This document shows positions 34,200 to 44,884 of a stretch of DNA of 64,000 nt, in pieces. Within the stretch, counting starts at the first letter, position 1. The number at the start of each line of letters is the position of its first letter. The translations under genes and the position numbers were made by a program. The notes under the pieces were generated by a model. The model was not told the DNA's origin and ran no database searches. It saw only the letters and a list, made by a program, of their open reading frames with translations. The DNA comes from Kappaphycus alvarezii (taxonomy: Eukaryota; Rhodophyta; Florideophyceae; Gigartinales; Solieriaceae), in NCBI GenBank assembly GCA_002205965.3, contig NADL03000546.1, positions 496,001-560,000 of the forward strand. Direction: 5' to 3'.

Positions 34200-35021
34200 A
34201 AGTGCTACGGCCGCGACCGCGTCCACGAAAACCCCGAAACCCTTGACCGGCTATCTTGTCGGCCCGAAAATAACAGTCCTTGGAAAATGGTTCCTCATTC
34301 TACAAACCCAACAGACATGGTTTCCGCTCCCTTGCATGTTTTTATGTACTCTTCCTTCGTTAACCTGACTTCCATTCTTTTTAAATTTTTTCATCGACGC
34401 TTTGGGCGGGTGAATGCCTCTTTGATCTTGTTTATTGGACTTTCGGCGAGAAATTTCAGTTTGCACTGAGTTGACTAGTTCCTCGAAGGACATTTTGTGT
34501 GGCATCATCGCAATAGGAGCGAAGTGCTCCGGAAGCGTTCGGAATAACTTCGATAGCTTTTCTTTGTCCTCAAATGGGTTGTGTAGTGACGCAAGCTTGT
34601 TCAGAATCTCGTAAAAAAGATTTACGTGCTCTTTCCGGTTAGAACCTTCTTGATATTCCAGTATTTCCATGTTTTGTAAAAGATTGATCACGCCTTGCTC
34701 GTTTTATTGTGTTTAGTGGCTCTCCAATGCTTTCCAAAGCTCCCTAGCAGTTGCGTCGTCGTAATCAATGATGTTACTTGTGAGAGCCATGAGTGCCGTT
34801 CCCAGCGTTAAGATTATGGACGATTTTGCCCTGATCATAGACTTCTGCCACCTTGTGACTTGAGCGGCCGACGTCCCTTCCAAAGGTTTTTCCTTCAAAA
34901 CCAGTAGTTCGTAGTCCTCACGTAGGAGGTAGGCTTTCAGCCTTCGACGCCAAGAGATGAAGTACTTCTCACCGTTCAATTTTGGCACCTTGCCTAAAAG
35001 ATCCCCAGAGTCTGTAGCCAT
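34200..35021 (-). pseudogene. Copia element B: gag
   Basis: The likely start is the ATG at 35021 (MATDSGDLLGKVPKLNGEKY), about 135 bp inside the 5' LTR. The segment is typical UBN2-class copia gag (WRRRLKAYLLREDYELLVLK, then a stop, then LVNSVQTEISRRKSN). One stop splits it near 34712. The zinc knuckle (CWVCRMRNHFPRTV, at about 34280) has lost its last Cys to Val. A longer upstream frame reaches 35126 but starts in leader sequence. Confidence 0.8.
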
Positions 35022-35154
35022 GATCTTTAGTCTTGATTTTGCAACGACGGAGTAGGGAGGAGGAAAGAACAAGAAGTAACTACTGGAGATTTGTGGGTAG
35101 TAGGACGATCTTGTCGTTCCCGTCACTTATTTTTGTTTCGAGAAACAAACTCAA

Positions 35155-35167
35155 AGGCGATAATACC
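35155..35167 (-). other. Copia element B: primer-binding site
   Basis: Directly inside the 5' LTR the minus strand reads TGGTATTATCGCC. The first six bases match the TGGTAT start of many copia primer sites, which pair with the 3' end of initiator tRNA-Met. The match ends there. Confidence 0.55.
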
Positions 35168-35470
35168 ATTAAGAATGTCTGTGTCGTGCCTCGCTCGCAC
35201 TGTAACGTCGGCCCTCAGCGGCTCGACATTTATTGACCCTCAGCGGTCACAATCCGTCCGGCCAGTGTACTGTAAAGTAACACGGCGGCGGCAACCCTCG
35301 TGAACAGCTGTCCTATATCCTGCGGATACTAGGGTTATCAATAATTACAGTAACTTACAGTATAGCCTACACTATGAGTAGCCACACCACTTGCTGGTCC
35401 ATTCAGCCGGACCCGGCTTGCCCCTCTTGGGCCATTACTCTTTAAAACAAACACAAGCGGATATCCAACA
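35168..35470 (-). repeat. Copia element B: 5' LTR (right copy)
   Basis: This is the partner of 29906-30211. The two are clearly more diverged than the LTRs of element C, with scattered substitutions and small indels, so B is the older insertion. The outer end is CCAACA followed by GTGGA, the likely target duplication. Confidence 0.85.
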
Positions 35471-36243
35471 GTGGACACCCGTTTTACTAATGCAATAAAG
35501 TTACTACTATACTCAATGAAGAAAAGTTTCTTCGTAGATGCACACCTCTATATCTGCATAAATGTATTAGGACAGAGACGTTGGCTCACCTCGCAAACTA
35601 CAGTACTACTTTTTGTAAAGAATTAAAGTTTTTACTGATTCGTCGGCCATTTCTAAAATTGTTGATCGCACGCTGGAAATGGGCTACCCACAAACTACTC
35701 GGTAAGTGTTTGTAGAGGAGAGGACAGTAATAAATAGAACACATGCGCCCAGCACAGCTCACGCCGTTTAACGGCGTGGGCGTATGTACAACCTTGTGTA
35801 CAGTACAGTAAAGTACGTTCTTACAGAGTATGGTACTCTGCACACTAGACGACATGCGCAAAATGAGCCTGCCTTCGTATTTACGCCATAAAATTGGAAA
35901 AGGCGCAGGGGGTTTTAATGTATCATATTGCAAATTAGAAAATCCCAAATAAATGGCCAAATTGGAATCATTAATAAAAACTATGTGCATGATGCGAGAA
36001 TATTTACAATATTCATGACATACAGTGCAAACCGACGAATGATGCCTCAAATATGAAAATGACGGGAGAATTCCGAAACAGGGCGCTCGTTTCGGAAACA
36101 GAGCAGTCTACATCCAAATGTAGCAAACAAAGCGCATTTTAAGCGTGACTATGATCACGAGTCATGCGTTACAATATCTGTACCATACACATTTTGTTTT
36201 CCAGAAAGAACTACCCTTCCCATCGAAATCACCTGCTATAACC
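35471..36243. other. Region between copia element B and the DDE_Tnp_4 transposase
   Basis: No gene is recognised. The 150-codon minus-strand frame 35598-36050 has no motif and ends in repeat-like sequence. A GTACAGTACAGTA motif lies near 35800. The left end of the transposon may lie here, but no terminal inverted repeat was identified. Confidence 0.4.
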
Positions 36244-37503
36244 ATGGCCTTTTCAACCTCAAAAGCATTTCTAGTACTGCATTTGCTGGCGGACGCAGCC
36301 GTTGCAAGGGAGCATGCCTTAGACACCGAAAAATCCCATCCATAAGGGGCGATACTGATGAGGAAAATGATAGCCCATACCCAATTTTCGACTCTTTTTA
36401 TGAGCAAGGAGGGAGTAATTCCATTGTCGAAATGACAAACCTCGACCCCAGCAATTCGAGGCAATATGGAAAGGCTTCCAATCCTTCATTGAAAGGAACT
36501 TTTGCAATGGAAGGGGGCGCAAAAGCAGCCATTCGCCAAAGACGTCCTTTTCATGATGCATAGTGTAGTCAAGCATGGAGGTCAGTGGGAATTTATGGCG
36601 AAAATGTTCGACCTGAAAAAATCCTGAAAACATCTTCGTTTAAGAGGCTGATCTTCACCATTATTAAGATGCTGTCGGATGCCGTTTATGAAAACTATGT
36701 GGAATATCACGCTAAAAAGGGCTCCCTACGCGTTTTTATCGATGAGAAAAAAGGTTTAGAAAACTATCCGATGGAACGATACACCACCGATGTTACGTTT
36801 CAGTCTTCGTATCGCCCTTCTGGATCTATGAGTGAGGGAAAGAAATATTTTAGCAAAAAACACGGCCAGAATGGATTCAAAGTTGAAGTTTCTGTTCTTC
36901 CGACTGGGGTTGATATAGGGTGCAGTGCTCACGAGCCGGTATCTACTGTACCTGATTTTAAGATTTTCCAAGAAATGCAATCGTTCCACAAAAGAATGTT
37001 GCGGAAGTCGGTGGATGAAAGGGATATCATAGATGATGGGCCATTGGCGGAGAGGTTTCTCAATCATTGGGCGACTATGGTGGAAAAGGGATACCAAGGG
37101 GGACAAGAATTTTCCCGTTGTATTCACCCTTCGAAGAAATCTAAGAACGGTTACTTTCCCCTGCTCAAATCTCTGAAAATCGTCATATATCGAGTGATCG
37201 CGTTATTGTGAAAATTTTTTTCGGCCGCATGTGCTCAATTTGGAACGTAGTTGGGAGCAATTATAAATGTTCGAAGGGGAAATATGATTATATATTTCGC
37301 CTTTGTTTGAACTGACTAATTTTTATGTGTTGTGTAACCCGCTTCGGGCTGAGGATGGGAGGATGTACAACAAAATTCAGAACCGATGGTATAATATTGA
37401 TGAGACCCAGCTTGAGAAGCGGCGACGTGTGCAGGCGAAGTATCGTGAGAAGCACCGCCGCCGTGTTGAAATGCAGTTCCGTGCCAGTGCTATCAATGAG
37501 TGA
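36244..37503 (+). pseudogene. DDE_Tnp_4 (Harbinger-type) transposase pseudogene
   Basis: Read across three frames, the plus strand encodes most of a DDE transposase of the type annotated DDE_Tnp_4. The N-terminal part is MAFSTSKAF at 36244, then SIVEMTNLDPS, then AKDVLFMMHSVVKHGGQWEF. The 208-codon frame 36585-37211 holds the catalytic block: TDVTFQSSYRPSGSMSEGKK (first Asp), KVEVSVLPTGVDIGCSAHEP and VEKGYQGGQEF (the normally conserved DKGYQG reads EKGYQG). Past a frameshift come SSDRVIVKIFFGRMCSIWN, where the usual ENFFGR has lost the Glu, and a basic C-terminus ending at 37503. Two catalytic residues appear substituted, so it is dead. Confidence 0.8.
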
Positions 37504-39430
37504 GACACTACGCAATCTCCATGATTTTGAGTAAATGTTTCCTTTTTCAGTAATTTCATTGTCTTTCCTTGCATTGCTGTAGTAATTATTTAATTTTAAT
37601 TGCATTTACTATTTAAGTAAGGGTCTATTGGGATTTCAATGTCAATGTACGTTAGTTTCTTCTTATCCGCAGTGGATGACTGACTTAGCAGGGGCTCGAT
37701 ATTTGCGATAGGGACCTACTGTATTCAATATATGTTGTTTATTGACAGTGCCCCCTGTGTCGCAATGCGGTGTGCGATAATTATCATGCAAGGTTCAAAA
37801 TGACCAAAACCATTAAAAGATTATAATCGGGTTAATATTAAAAAAATTGGAATTTTTGGCTTAATTATACAAGGAATGAGACCACGAAATCGCAGTTCGA
37901 ATGTCATCGAATTATATAACTGTTTGAAAATCGGCGTTTGGGTCGCTTGAATCTTCTTTTGCGGTCGTTTGCTGAGTCTAACCTACAAAGGTGGTGTCCA
38001 GAAAGCTTTTCCATATTACCTATGAAGCGGGCGGCGAAGATGGAGATACGATGGAGTCTACAGGAACGGGCGATGAGTTTGGTTACGTTTGTCGAGGATT
38101 GATGGTGATAGTCTAATTAGTGAGTTGAATGCACTCGGGAGTGACATAAGTGATGCAGAGAGACTCTTGGAGAGGTATAAAAGGATGATACCGCTGTCAG
38201 GGAGGGCTGTTGAGCCGTGTGCCAAAACGGTAGCAGGAAAAAATCTGGGTCTCCATCTCAGATTGGAAACGGTCTTGAATGATTCGAAGAAGAGGATGGC
38301 GTTACTTTCGCACATACACCCCGCATGGCGGACACAACAGCATATGAGATAGAGGCGGTTATGTATGGTTTTCTTACTTCGTAATTATATGCTCCTCTAT
38401 TACTTCTCCCAGTTACACAAGTCTTGAGATAGCTCTAGATACTATTGAAGTTGTGGTTCCGGACGGTAAGGCCGTTTCTCGGAATTTTTTCATCACCTAT
38501 GGGTGTTCGAGAAGGACAAGGAGTGGTGATGCTACTGATGGAGAGCTTCGAGCACTACAGTGTATAAAGCGGGTTTTCAAGAGAAATACCGAGGTATTAG
38601 TTGTGTTAAGTGGACCGAGATCGTGCGATAATGATTCCCGCTTAGCATTTTATTTCAATATCGAAGCGAAAGGTCTTCTGATCGGCTTGGGTAGAGACCT
38701 GGATTGCATATCGGCGGGGACTGTTAGTGTAATAATATGCTTCATCAAAGAAGGGTTTTAAAGTTTATGAAGCATTTCTGCAAGCTGAGGCAAGTTGTCG
38801 ACGTTATGCTTACCAAGGATTAAATTGCGCAAGCCTCGCGATATGAAGTTTTTGCGCGATAAAAGGCGTTGGCATTCCGTAAATCTGTGTTTAACTACTT
38901 TTAAGATCTTTGAAGGTTATAGGCATGGGGTTACTTTGTGCGTTTGTCGCATTTCGTACACGGGCTTCCGAAAGTTGACCATTGCGTCGCGGTGGATGCA
39001 CCTAGGGGCCTTATTATTGACAGGGTTGAAACTTGTCCGATCAGACCTTCAGCAGAAAAACTGTACATGTATGGTGGCCCGAACATTCCCATATTGGAAG
39101 TAGCAGAGGCCCTTCTGCTATTCATTGAATAAATTAAGAGGCATCCTTAGTCCGGATGATCCACTGTTGTGGTCTAATATCTAGATGAACTATCGCTACA
39201 GTTTTCTGAAGCTTTGTTTGACATATTGGTTTATAAGGGGCGTCGCCCAAGTTGTGTTGACTTGTATGAGGTCAATTGACAGTTTCATTCGGCCTCTACG
39301 TATACAGCGGCCGGAAGTTGCATTTGTGTCCGAGGGACGTATCTGTCATAGGCAGTTGCAACCTATTACGCCCTGTGCATATGAACTTCTTATTGGCACG
39401 TTATGTAGTTGCAAATGAACAGAACAAGAG
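37504..39430 (+). other. Unrecognised region with scattered coding-like segments
   Basis: Three plus-strand stretches look more protein-like than background: 38089-38352 (LISELNALGSDISDAERLLE), 38453-38761 (GDATDGELRALQCIKRVFKR) and 38938-39132 (DHCVAVDAPRGLIIDRVETC, ending LLLFIE). They are in different frames and collinear. This fits one decayed gene or element ORF of about 350 residues, but I cannot name a family. Confidence 0.35.
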
Positions 39431-39477
39431 AAACCATGTGGGGGAATAATTTCAGTGTTTTAATATTCGAAAGAAAT

Positions 39478-39545
39478 GTGTAATACAGAAAATGGCCCTC
39501 CTTCGTGTAATACAGGAAATGGCCCTCCCCTCGTGTAATCCAGCA
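39478..39545. repeat. 28-bp tandem repeat, about 2.3 copies
   Basis: The unit TGTAATACAG(A/G)AAATGGCCCTCC ends in CTTCG or CCTCG. It is repeated at 39478 and 39506 and begins a third time at 39533 (TGTAATCCAGCAAC). Confidence 0.8.
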
Positions 39546-39960
39546 ACTTAAACGATCCCGCCCCTAACTCCACTCACCGTCCTTTCCAAATTTGCCTACC
39601 ATCCTCCCTAGATATTTTAATGCTGTATCCTCTCTCCAAATCAGCGTTTAACGTCTTCTTTATCTACTTTCGTCATCAAATGCACTCCTTATGTAGAAAT
39701 TGCACGCAAATACGCTAGTGCAATTTCGATTTTAGCTTTTTAGTACCGACTCCAGTCCGCCTTTAGGGAGTACTGAAACCCATTTAAGCCAACTTTTTTT
39801 TAGATCCATCAACCGCTACACACACTACCCTCCCCTCACACCTTCTATCCTCCATCCACAATCGCTCCACCCCATTTAAACCAAAATGAAAAACCTTAGC
39901 CCGTCCGCTTCTATCACCAAAAATCGCCACCCCATTCCTCTACTCTCTTTCGGACCTACT
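39546..39960. other. Pyrimidine-rich stretch, no gene
   Basis: The plus strand is strongly C/T-rich, especially 39790-39890 (CACACACTACCCTCCCCTCA and similar). No open frame or motif is visible. Confidence 0.45.
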
Positions 39961-39984
39961 GACCGTGATGACTACCTACTCTGA

Positions 39985-40402
39985 CAAACAAAAGAAAAGG
40001 TGGTCGAATTTGTGCGTCGTTTGTTCGTCGATGAGGAGGCGGAGGAAGTACCTGAAGTGTAGGTGTGGGAAGTCGAGGTTGGAGCTGGGGAGACTTTCGA
40101 GGAGTGGGCAGCCCCGGAATTGGTCTACGAGGTTAACGACGAGGAGGATCATGAGGAGGATGAGGAGGAGGATGAGGGACAGTTAGGCATGGGAAGTGTT
40201 GGAATGGTTGGGCCGGGTCTGGAATGTATGCGACAAGCGGTACCGACGATGGAACCGGATGGGGATATCTTTAGTAATTTAGATATCTCCAAGGAGGAAA
40301 TAGATAGTTATGAGCCGTTCGCAGATATTTGTGGGACTGCTTGGGCAGCCTGGATATTTTGGAGGAGTTGTTTGGATCTGATTTAGAGAATGGGAAATAA
40401 AA
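39985..40402 (+). pseudogene. Acidic open frame remnant, unassigned
   Basis: With one stop at about 40058 and one frameshift near 40330, the plus strand reads a 135-residue acidic protein. It runs EKVVEFVRRLFVDEEAEEVP, then YEVNDEEDHEEDEEEDEGQL, then FSNLDISKEEIDSYEP, then LGSLDILEELFGSDLENGK before a stop at about 40400. The Asp/Glu run and hydrophobic C-terminal helix could be an activation-type segment, but no family is recognised. Confidence 0.35.
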
Positions 40403-41235
40403 GGACCATGTTGATTGTTAGTTTCTTAAGTATCTTTTGTTTAGAGTATACAGTCCACACAAAGTGTTTTTATGCATTACCTGGTATCTCCTGTAGTTTT
40501 GGTCGGACTGTAGGGTAGCCAAAAGTCTATATGAGCTGAATAAACTGCTTCCTCATGGAGAGTTCAAGCAAATTGGCAGACATCTTCAAGTCAAAACCCA
40601 AGTAGTAGGAAGTTGAGAGTCAACTTCTGATTCAAGAAATTTTATTCCTACGCTGGTCGCAGAGCTTCAGTGGTAGAATCTGCCCCTTCTATACTTGCTC
40701 ATAGCCCTCTCTACTTTCTTCCTTATCCACTCCTTTCTGTTCGTTCAACTATACTACGGTAGCACTTTTGTCGCTTGCAACACCTCCTTCTTGTGGTAGT
40801 TGGTTCTGAGTATCTCCTTTCCCGACGATTTACCCCTACCAAAATGGTCAGCTTTTTCTAGGAGTTTACTCGGGAGGTTTTTATTGTCAAGCATTAATGA
40901 TCAGGAGGTGGGGTTGAGCTTGAGACTACGGAGACGAGGCCTACTTTGCGTAGCGACCCATATAAACGTAAAATGGAACCAACTCGCTGCGGCATTAGGA
41001 TTCCCTCAATACCTCTTCCAGCAGACAACTGGCGGTATTCTGGACGAATCTCGCCACGTGAAGAGCGAACAGGTTTTGCCGCGCTTCAACAATATGAACA
41101 GCTGAACGTGCAGCAATGCTAGTCGCAACCTGGTTGGAAAAGTCCGAGCAGTCGGGTGCCAGCCCCCCAACGTGGAGAGGAAGGGAAATGAAGCGATACT
41201 CAGGACCCTTTGAACGACTCAGTTCGAGAAAGCGA
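40403..41235. other. No recognisable gene
   Basis: The plus-strand frame 40800-41105 has no motif. The region adjoins the 3' end of the minus-strand LINE and may include its decayed tail or 3' untranslated part. Confidence 0.4.
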
Positions 41236-42420
41236 ATGTAATTGCCAAAGGTTGCACGGTTAAGGAGCTTGAGTCAGCATTGTGCCAGGGAAGGGAGATT
41301 GGCGGGGGTGAAAGTATGGGTGACGGTAACGTCACATTCTTCTGTGCTCCCGTTCTCTTCAAGCGCGTTGATGTTCGGGCGAATTGCATGGACGGGTTGT
41401 GGGGACTCGAGAACAGGGTTCTGGGTGACTTTGGAGAGGTCTGGGGCAAAAAACCGTGTTTTTGAGTCATGCCGCCACCCGCGGGTGGATCCGCAGGCAC
41501 AACACAGCGGACGCTCACCATAATGACCCATAAGTGTCTTCCATCCACCGCTGTGGCATTTCGAAGCGGGAGTAAACAATGGAACCCTGCAATAGAACTG
41601 CAGCCACGTCTTGTAATGCGATCAGAGATGTAGGTACCCATGCCTGGAGCCGGTTGGCACAAAGGCCAGTCTTTGCAGCCGACCACTGACAACGAAGCTC
41701 GAATGGCACGGTCCTCTCATCTCCCTTTGGCACGGAATCAAAGGCTTTTTCCAAAAGGCCTTTTCCTCAACTGGGCGATCAAGTTGCCCCTACCCAAACC
41801 GCTGCATTTAGTCGATAGCTGTGAACTGGACAACCTTCTCGTGTGTCACCTGTCTCTTCCGCTCGTCGTGCCCGCGAACTGCGGATGCATAAATATTGGA
41901 GGGCAGTGTTTGGTGGCGCAGGGAAATAGGTTGAGCACAGGGTACGGGTGAGGGACACAGAGAAAAAGAGCGCAGCGGCCGAATAGGGATTACCGGAGCG
42001 AAGCCCGATGGTAAATTTGGTTTGAGGGGCTAAAGGGCTAAGGCAGGAGTTGCAATGCCGAGAAGTGTCGGCCTCCAGAACCCCGCTCATCAACCACCGC
42101 AGCGTAATCTTAGAAAGGGTATCGAATTCCGCAGCCCCTTTTAGAATGTAATATGCTGGAACTTCACGTAAGAGGTAGTTGATCACACGTACGCCGAAGC
42201 AGGTCAGCAGTAGGTAAAGAGCTACATGATTATCCTCCAAGGTAAATATACTTTGTCGATATTCCCTTTTGAGTTTATCATCAAAGAGTAAAACACCCAA
42301 GCTTTCCCCCGTTTTTGAGTCGATTGTGGATATTTGGAAAACCATGGGAGAGATCGGATATATCTTCCAAGAGTAAAACACCCAAACCCTTTCCTTCCAA
42401 GGTTGACAGAGATTTTAGGA
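41236..42420 (-). pseudogene. LINE-type polyprotein: RT thumb and C-terminal endonuclease-like end
   Basis: On the minus strand a 200-codon frame (42381-41779) has the region after the RT core of a non-LTR element: LEDNHVALYLLLTCFGVRVI, then NYLLREVPAYYILKGAAEFD, then ITLRRLMSGVLE-like sequence, with IGLRSGNPYSAAALFFSVSL. After frameshifts at about 41640-41760 it continues to the zinc/endonuclease-like region (CACGSTRGWRHDSKTRFFAP, then ECDVTVTHTF). It belongs to the same domain class as the fragments at 13.4-16.6 kb but a different lineage. Copia element C sits at its upstream edge. Confidence 0.7.
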
Positions 42421-42425
42421 GAGGC

Positions 42426-42690
42426 TCTTGAAGGAAAAAAGATGATGAAATTCCTTGGGGAGGAGCCGCCTGGTCATTGCCAGTCCTTCATCCCCTGTCT
42501 TTATATTGAAAGTGCACTGCACTGTCAGTTAAGGCAGTGCAAGTATGCAACGTCAAATTTGACCAAGCACTGACTGTAGGTTCTCATTTGACCAAGGCTA
42601 ATTTGACCAAGGTTCTAATTTGGCCACATGTACACTTTTCAAGTTCCCCAACGTGGAAAAGTGAAGTTCCTCTCTCGAACATCCCGGACA
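42426..42690 (-). repeat. Copia element C: 3' LTR (left copy)
   Basis: This 265-bp repeat pairs with 47371-47634; only about six substitutions and one single-base indel were seen by eye (roughly 97% identity). In element orientation it starts TGTCCG and ends TTCAAGA. The outer flank GAGGC (42421-42425) is repeated exactly after the other LTR. A polypurine tract (minus strand CGAAGGGGG, 42691-42699) lies directly inside. The LTR has a 12-bp motif AATTTGACCAAG repeated near its middle. Confidence 0.95.
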
Positions 42691-43440
42691 CCCCCTTCGA
42701 ACGAAATCCCAGGAATCTAAAAGTACTTGGCAAGGATAGTACTGCCAACCCAAAGGCGGTGCTGGTGAAGTCGCTGCCTGTGAGAACCTTAGTAAATGAA
42801 TCAGCTTTGTTCCTCTGCGATGGCATATATTCAATTGAAGCAGTGCCATCCTCAACAGCATCATGAACATGCCAATACTTCATCATATCCACGTGACGAA
42901 TGCGTCTGAGGTTACAAGCTCCATCAGACCAACTAATTGATCCGAGATTATCCTGAAATAAAACTATAGGCTGGTCCTGCTTGTATCCAAGTTCCTCAAG
43001 TACATTTCTAATCCATGCTACATCCTTAATGCAGGTTGAGAGGGCAATAAATGCCGCTTCGGCAGAGGAAAGTGCTACGCATGTCTGCCATTTAGAACTC
43101 CAAATTACTGGGCTCTTGTTGACCATCACGATGAGGCCAGAACGCGAACGACGTTTTGCCTTATGTTTTCCCCAGTCTGCGTCACACCAGACTTCCAATT
43201 TGATTTTAGGGCCGTCAGCTTCGGGCTTCTTTAAGAGTATCCCATATCTTGAGTTTCCCGAAGGTATTTAACGACATGCTTGAGCGCTGTCCAGTGTTGT
43301 GGGGCAGGTTCAGCCATGAATTTTCCAAGCATAGACACTGCTGTATTCAGGTCAGGTCGGGTTCTCGTGCAAAGATAGATAAGAGAGCCAACCAGCTTTG
43401 CGTAGGGCACAGATTTCAATGTCTCAATATCATTGGGGTC
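42691..43440 (-). pseudogene. Copia element C: RNase H region
   Basis: Minus-strand frame 43419-43231 carries the RT-RNase H connection (YAKLVGSLIYLCTRTRPDLN). After a frameshift, the frame from 43198 carries RNase H (MEVWCDADWGKHKAKRRSRS, then LSSAEAAFIALSTCIKDVAW, then VLFQDNLGSISW, then RRIRHVDMMKYWHVHDAVED) and continues into the LTR. It is separated from the RT exon by a single stop at 43416-43418 and one frameshift, so damage is slight. Confidence 0.9.
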
Positions 43441-44806
43441 AATTGACTAGACTTATCACAAAGCGTATGTCCTAGAGGAAGGGGGCAGGGTTTAGGCTTT
43501 GCACTTTCCATGTTGCTCCTAGAGATGATTTCACCAGTAAAGGCAGATTGAGATAGAAATATCCCATGAGAAGTGTGGTCTAGTTTGACTCCTAAGAAAA
43601 AGGTTGGAAAACCAAGGTCTGTAACTTGAAACTTCTTTTCTAAATGAGCTGGGACTTGCTCAATCATGTGCCACGTTCCGAATAGTAAAATGTCATCCAC
43701 ATATGAAAGTAGGTATACGACACCTCCTTTTGAGTGCTTAACAAAGACACATTCTGTTGACTTTAGAGGGGTAAAACCAAGTGACTTCAGGTACTCGCTG
43801 AACAGTTTAAACCAAAGCTTGGGCGCTTTTAGCAACCCATAAAGAGACTTCAGTAAACGAACAATGCTGCCATCAGCATCTGGAACCCCCGGTATTTTGG
43901 GAAGTTTGACCCATAGACGCATAGATGGGGGCCAAGTAGCATGTAAGAAGGCACCCTTAATATCCAAGTGCTTTTGACTCCAGTCAAAGGCAAGGGATAG
44001 AATAAGCAGTAGACGAATCATTTCTCTGCAAGACACAGGAGCATACAAGTCAGCTGTAGATATGTGACGCCGGCTCTGGAAATTTCCGCGAGCAACTAGT
44101 CGTCCTTTTAATCTGGCAGGCTTGCCGTGCTGGTCACGCTTCAAGCGTTGTATCATACCAGTCGGTATTACCTCAGCATTGGGAAGAATGTCTGGGTCAT
44201 AAGTATAGGTAGAAGCCTCTTTCAGAGTAGCAAACTCCTCACTCATATCATCAAGCCAGTAACGGGCTTCTGGTGACCTGAGTGCTTTCCTAACCGTTGG
44301 TTCGTCAGATGTTGTGACGGCAGGCGGAAGTGCAGTGAGCGAATAGTTGACAGGATTCAACTGCCTTAAATTATAGTGGGAAGTGTCACGGGAGACTTTT
44401 TGGCTGCTGGTGTTCTCGGCTTGCGTTGAACCATCAGAATCAATGACCAGGCCAGGTGTACTTGGCTGAGCAGGAACATATGTAAGAGAACCATTAAATG
44501 TGGGACTGGTGGGATGCACATCACTTATTCCCTGTGAGCCGGTACTCGAAGTATCAAGGTGATTAAAAGATAAAAGATTAATCTCTACAGAGTCCGTTGT
44601 ATCAGTGGAAGAGTTTGAGTCTAAATCATCTTGATCTGTAGCTGCACTGCGGCGGACAACTGCACTATAACCTGGGAAGGATGATTCATCAAACTTGACA
44701 TGTTTTGTGCGAATAATATTTCCGTTAGCAGTAACGATCTTGTAAACTCCACCTTGAACATGACAGAGTAAAATTACATCTTGTAGTCGTTTCTCAATAT
44801 GTGAAT
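43416..44806 (-). CDS. Copia element C: reverse transcriptase exon
   Basis: From the predicted splice acceptor at 44806/44807 the minus strand is open for 463 codons. It begins SHIEKRLQDVILLCHVQGGV, the integrase-RT linker, then a Ser/Thr/Asp-rich stretch. RT follows: WLDDMSEEFATLKEASTY, then RLVARGNFQ, then HLDIKGAFLHATWPP, then IVRLLKSLYGLLKAPKLWFK, then the catalytic LSYVDDILLFGTW. All RT landmarks are intact, unlike in the other copia copies here. The frame ends at the TAG at 43416-43418, just before the connection domain. It reads in frame with the integrase exon only if 44807-44884 is removed. Confidence 0.85.
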
Positions 44807-44884
44807 CTATAGATAAACAAAAAATGTGACCTAAGTTAATACTGACATTACGATATTAAAGTGCGCTTGACATTGGGTACGTAC
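44807..44884 (-). other. Predicted 78-nt spliceosomal intron in copia element C pol
   Basis: The minus strand reads CAAG|GTACGTACC at 44885/44884 and TTTTTTGTTTATCTATAG|ATTC at 44807/44806. It has GT-AG ends, a pyrimidine-rich 3' tract and a branch-point-like TATTAAC (AGTATTAACTTAGG) about 33-40 nt upstream of the AG. Removing it joins integrase to RT in frame (G|AT = Asp); retaining it ends translation at 44856 after PR-INT. Experimental splicing evidence is absent. Confidence 0.65.

Noticed and set aside
41640..41951. Plus-strand frames opposite the LINE polyprotein at 41.2-42.0 kb
   Set aside because: They have no motifs, and the minus strand explains the openness.
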